In this document: positions 62,682 to 64,000 of the stretch, in pieces
Layout: each line of letters begins with the position of its first letter
How positions within the stretch are numbered: the stretch's first letter is position 1
Assembly: GCA_937995515.1 (NCBI GenBank)
Contig: CALKJZ010000017.1
Coordinates: 44,111 to 108,110 of the forward strand
Length of the DNA stretch: 64,000 nt
Direction: 5' to 3'
DNA from: an uncultured Sphingomonadaceae bacterium
GTDB lineage: Bacteria > Pseudomonadota > Alphaproteobacteria > Sphingomonadales > Sphingomonadaceae
The notes under the pieces: generated by a model
The model's database searches: none
What the model was told of the DNA's origin: nothing
Seen by the model: the letters and a program-made list of their open reading frames with translations, nothing else
Translations under genes and position numbers: made by a program

Positions 62682-64000
62682 TGCCCTTCGATTTCCTCGA
62701 TCCCCAGGCCCCCACCCCGCCGGCCGCGCAGCGGCCTGCCGCACCCCAGCCACAGGAGACCAGCATGCGCTTCGATTTCGTCCGCCCCAGCCTCACGGAA
62801 CTGAGGCCCCGCATCACCGTGTTCGGAGTCGGCGGCGCTGGCGGCAATGCGGTCGCCAACATGATCGCCGATGGCCTGACGGGCGTGGACTTCGTGGTTG
62901 CCAACACCGATGCACAGGCGCTCGCCGGATCGCCGTGCGAACACCGCATCCAGCTCGGCCTCAGGATCACCCAGGGCCTCGGCGCCGGTGCACGCCCCGA
63001 GATCGGGGCCGCAGCCGCCGAGGAGGCCATGGAGCAGATCGATGCCGCGCTCGAGGGCTGCCACATGTGCTTCATCACCGCCGGGATGGGCGGCGGCACC
63101 GGCACGGGCGCCGCCCCGGTCGTGGCCCGCGCCGCGCGCGAGCGCGGCGTGCTGACCGTGGGGGTCGTCACCAAGCCCTTTGCCTTCGAGGGGCTGAAGC
63201 GGATGCGCATGGCCGAAGCCGGGATCGCCGAGCTGCAGCGGCACGTGGACACCCTCATCATCATTCCGAACCAGAACCTGTTCCTCATCGCCAACCAGCA
63301 GACCGGGTTCCGCCAGGCGTTCCGCATGGCCGACGAGGTGCTGAACCAGGGGGTGCGCGGGATCACCGACCTGATGACCCTTCCCGGTCTCATCAACCTC
63401 GACTTTGCCGACGTGCGCACGGTGATGAGCGAGATGGGCCGTGCCATGATGGGCACCGGCGAGGCCTCGGGCGAGCGCCGCGCGATCGAGGCGGCCGAAA
63501 AGGCCGTCGCCAACCCGCTGCTCGACGAAGTCTCGCTGCGCGGCGCGAAGGCGGTGATCATCAACATCACCGGCGGTGAGGATCTCGGCCTGATGGAGGT
63601 GGAGGAAGCCGCGCAGTACATCCGCGAGATGGTTGACCCGGAGGCCAACATCATCGTCGGCTCGGCGTTCAACGATGCGCTGGAAGGCAAGATCCGGATC
63701 TCGGTGGTGGCAACCGGAATCGAGGGTCGCGAGGTGGCGCACCCGGGTCTCGGCGCGGAGCCGCTGGCAAGCCGCGCGCCAGCGCCGTCGCTGGCGGTGC
63801 CGGCCACCAGCCTCGGCACGGTCGCGCGCGCGGCCGGTGCGGCGATGCCGGCCGGTCAGCCGGTGCTCGGCGGGCAGGCCGTCGGGCGGGCTGCGCCGGG
63901 GGCCGGCGAGGTGCCACCCGACGAGGATCCGACCACGCCCGGCGGCAGGCCCCGCGGCGGCCCGCCGCGCGCACCCGGCGGGCCAGGTGTCGAGGGCATC
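62681..64000 (+). CDS. ftsZ: Cell division protein FtsZ (3' end outside window; two possible starts)
   Basis: The tubulin-like GTPase that forms the division ring. [28 protein letters not shown], the GTP signature [24 protein letters not shown], and the T7-loop region [14 protein letters not shown] are present; after about residue 365 the Pro/Gly/Ala-rich linker begins and the frame is still open at the window end (440 codons so far). ATG 62681 overlaps the ftsA stop and has GAGGAGG 8 nt upstream. ATG 62765 has AGGAG 6 nt upstream and begins where other FtsZ proteins begin; it would remove a 28-residue Pro/Ala-rich extension. Confidence 0.97.
   Translation, partial: MPFDFLDPQAPTPPAAQRPAAPQPQETSMRFDFVRPSLTELRPRITVFGVGGAGGNAVANMIADGLTGVDFVVANTDAQALAGSPCEHRIQLGLRITQGLGAGARPEIGAAAAEEAMEQIDAALEGCHMCFITAGMGGGTGTGAAPVVARAARERGVLTVGVVTKPFAFEGLKRMRMAEAGIAELQRHVDTLIIIPNQNLFLIANQQTGFRQAFRMADEVLNQGVRGITDLMTLPGLINLDFADVRTVMSEMGRAMMGTGEASGERRAIEAAEKAVANPLLDEVSLRGAKAVIINITGGEDLGLMEVEEAAQYIREMVDPEANIIVGSAFNDALEGKIRISVVATGIEGREVAHPGLGAEPLASRAPAPSLAVPATSLGTVARAAGAAMPAGQPVLGGQAVGRAAPGAGEVPPDEDPTTPGGRPRGGPPRAPGGPGVEGI

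Noticed and set aside
1..64000. tRNA/rRNA genes, CRISPR arrays, insertion sequences or prophage
   Set aside because: All gaps were read; none holds a cloverleaf, repeat-spacer array, transposase or inverted-terminal-repeat pair. The gene content is core housekeeping throughout.

Overview
The window comes from a very GC-rich alphaproteobacterium, most likely of the order Sphingomonadales. The pointers are: the gene set and order of the division/cell-wall (dcw) cluster with ddl inside it; an FtsZ N-terminus of the [13 protein letters not shown] type; a TonB-dependent receptor tail; a DNPR-type (meso-diaminopimelate) MurE; and a ribD-ribE-ribBA-ribH operon whose RibBA carries an N-terminal helix-turn-helix. 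Coding density is extreme. Most gaps are under 150 bp, many convergent genes touch or overlap at their stop codons, and operons are glued by ATGA/GTGA/TGATG overlaps. I see no mobile element, CRISPR array, tRNA or rRNA.

Layout. 1-9.1 kb (+): tail of a TonB receptor and a clear intrinsic terminator, then a DEAD-box helicase, folE, rimO, a membrane protein fused to a spermidine-synthase-like domain, purD and an aminoglycoside-phosphotransferase-like kinase. 9.1-12.5 kb: a CorC/HlyC-type CBS protein with a small membrane partner (-), then an alpha/beta hydrolase and a PaaG-like enoyl-CoA hydratase (+). 12.5-17.3 kb (-): rpmI-rplT-pheS-pheT and the YqgE/AlgH protein. 17.5-24.4 kb: peroxiredoxin and dienelactone hydrolase (+), an HAD nucleotidase coupled to dapD (-), a lipid-anchored S8 protease (+) and dnaB (+). 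24.5-31.7 kb: threonine aldolase and an EamA exporter (+), flavin reductase (-), dGTPase (+), rodZ-cpoB-tilS (-) and tadA (+). 31.7-41.6 kb: a 600-residue exported protein of unknown function (-) facing aroK-aroB (+), the riboflavin operon (-), dnaN (-) and a thiolase (-). 41.8-45.3 kb: an orphan solute-binding lipoprotein and a CpcT/CpeT-like protein (-), then a cysteine synthase and a small membrane protein (+). 45.6-64 kb (+): MraZ boxes and the complete dcw cluster mraZ-rsmH-ftsL-ftsI-murE-murF-mraY-murD-ftsW-murG-murC-murB-ddl-ftsQ-ftsA-ftsZ. All 15 junctions overlap; ftsZ runs off the end.

How it works together. The dcw block supplies the cytoplasmic steps of peptidoglycan synthesis (MurB-F, Ddl), the lipid steps (MraY, MurG), the septal synthase pair (FtsW/FtsI) and the division scaffold (FtsL, FtsQ, FtsA, FtsZ), probably under MraZ control. 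dapD, some 26 kb away, feeds meso-diaminopimelate to MurE. rodZ and cpoB also serve envelope growth. folE and the rib operon both start from GTP.

Most unusual observations: (1) the HTH-RibBA fusion sits behind a promoter whose 17-bp spacer is almost exactly filled by a TCACA-N6-TGTGA palindrome, with a second copy 32 bp upstream, which suggests a self-regulating enzyme; its GTP cyclohydrolase II half has lost the zinc cysteines. (2) ribH has no ATG/GTG/TTG at its proper start, only ATC behind a good ribosome-binding site. (3) Several genes have a -10-like hexamer only 6-8 nt before the start codon, implying leaderless mRNAs; one CTATAG palindrome may serve two divergent leaderless genes. (4) ftsZ has two in-frame starts, each with its own Shine-Dalgarno, with near-duplicated first codons. 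(5) The HAD and S8 protease genes overlap head to head across a 15-bp tandem repeat.
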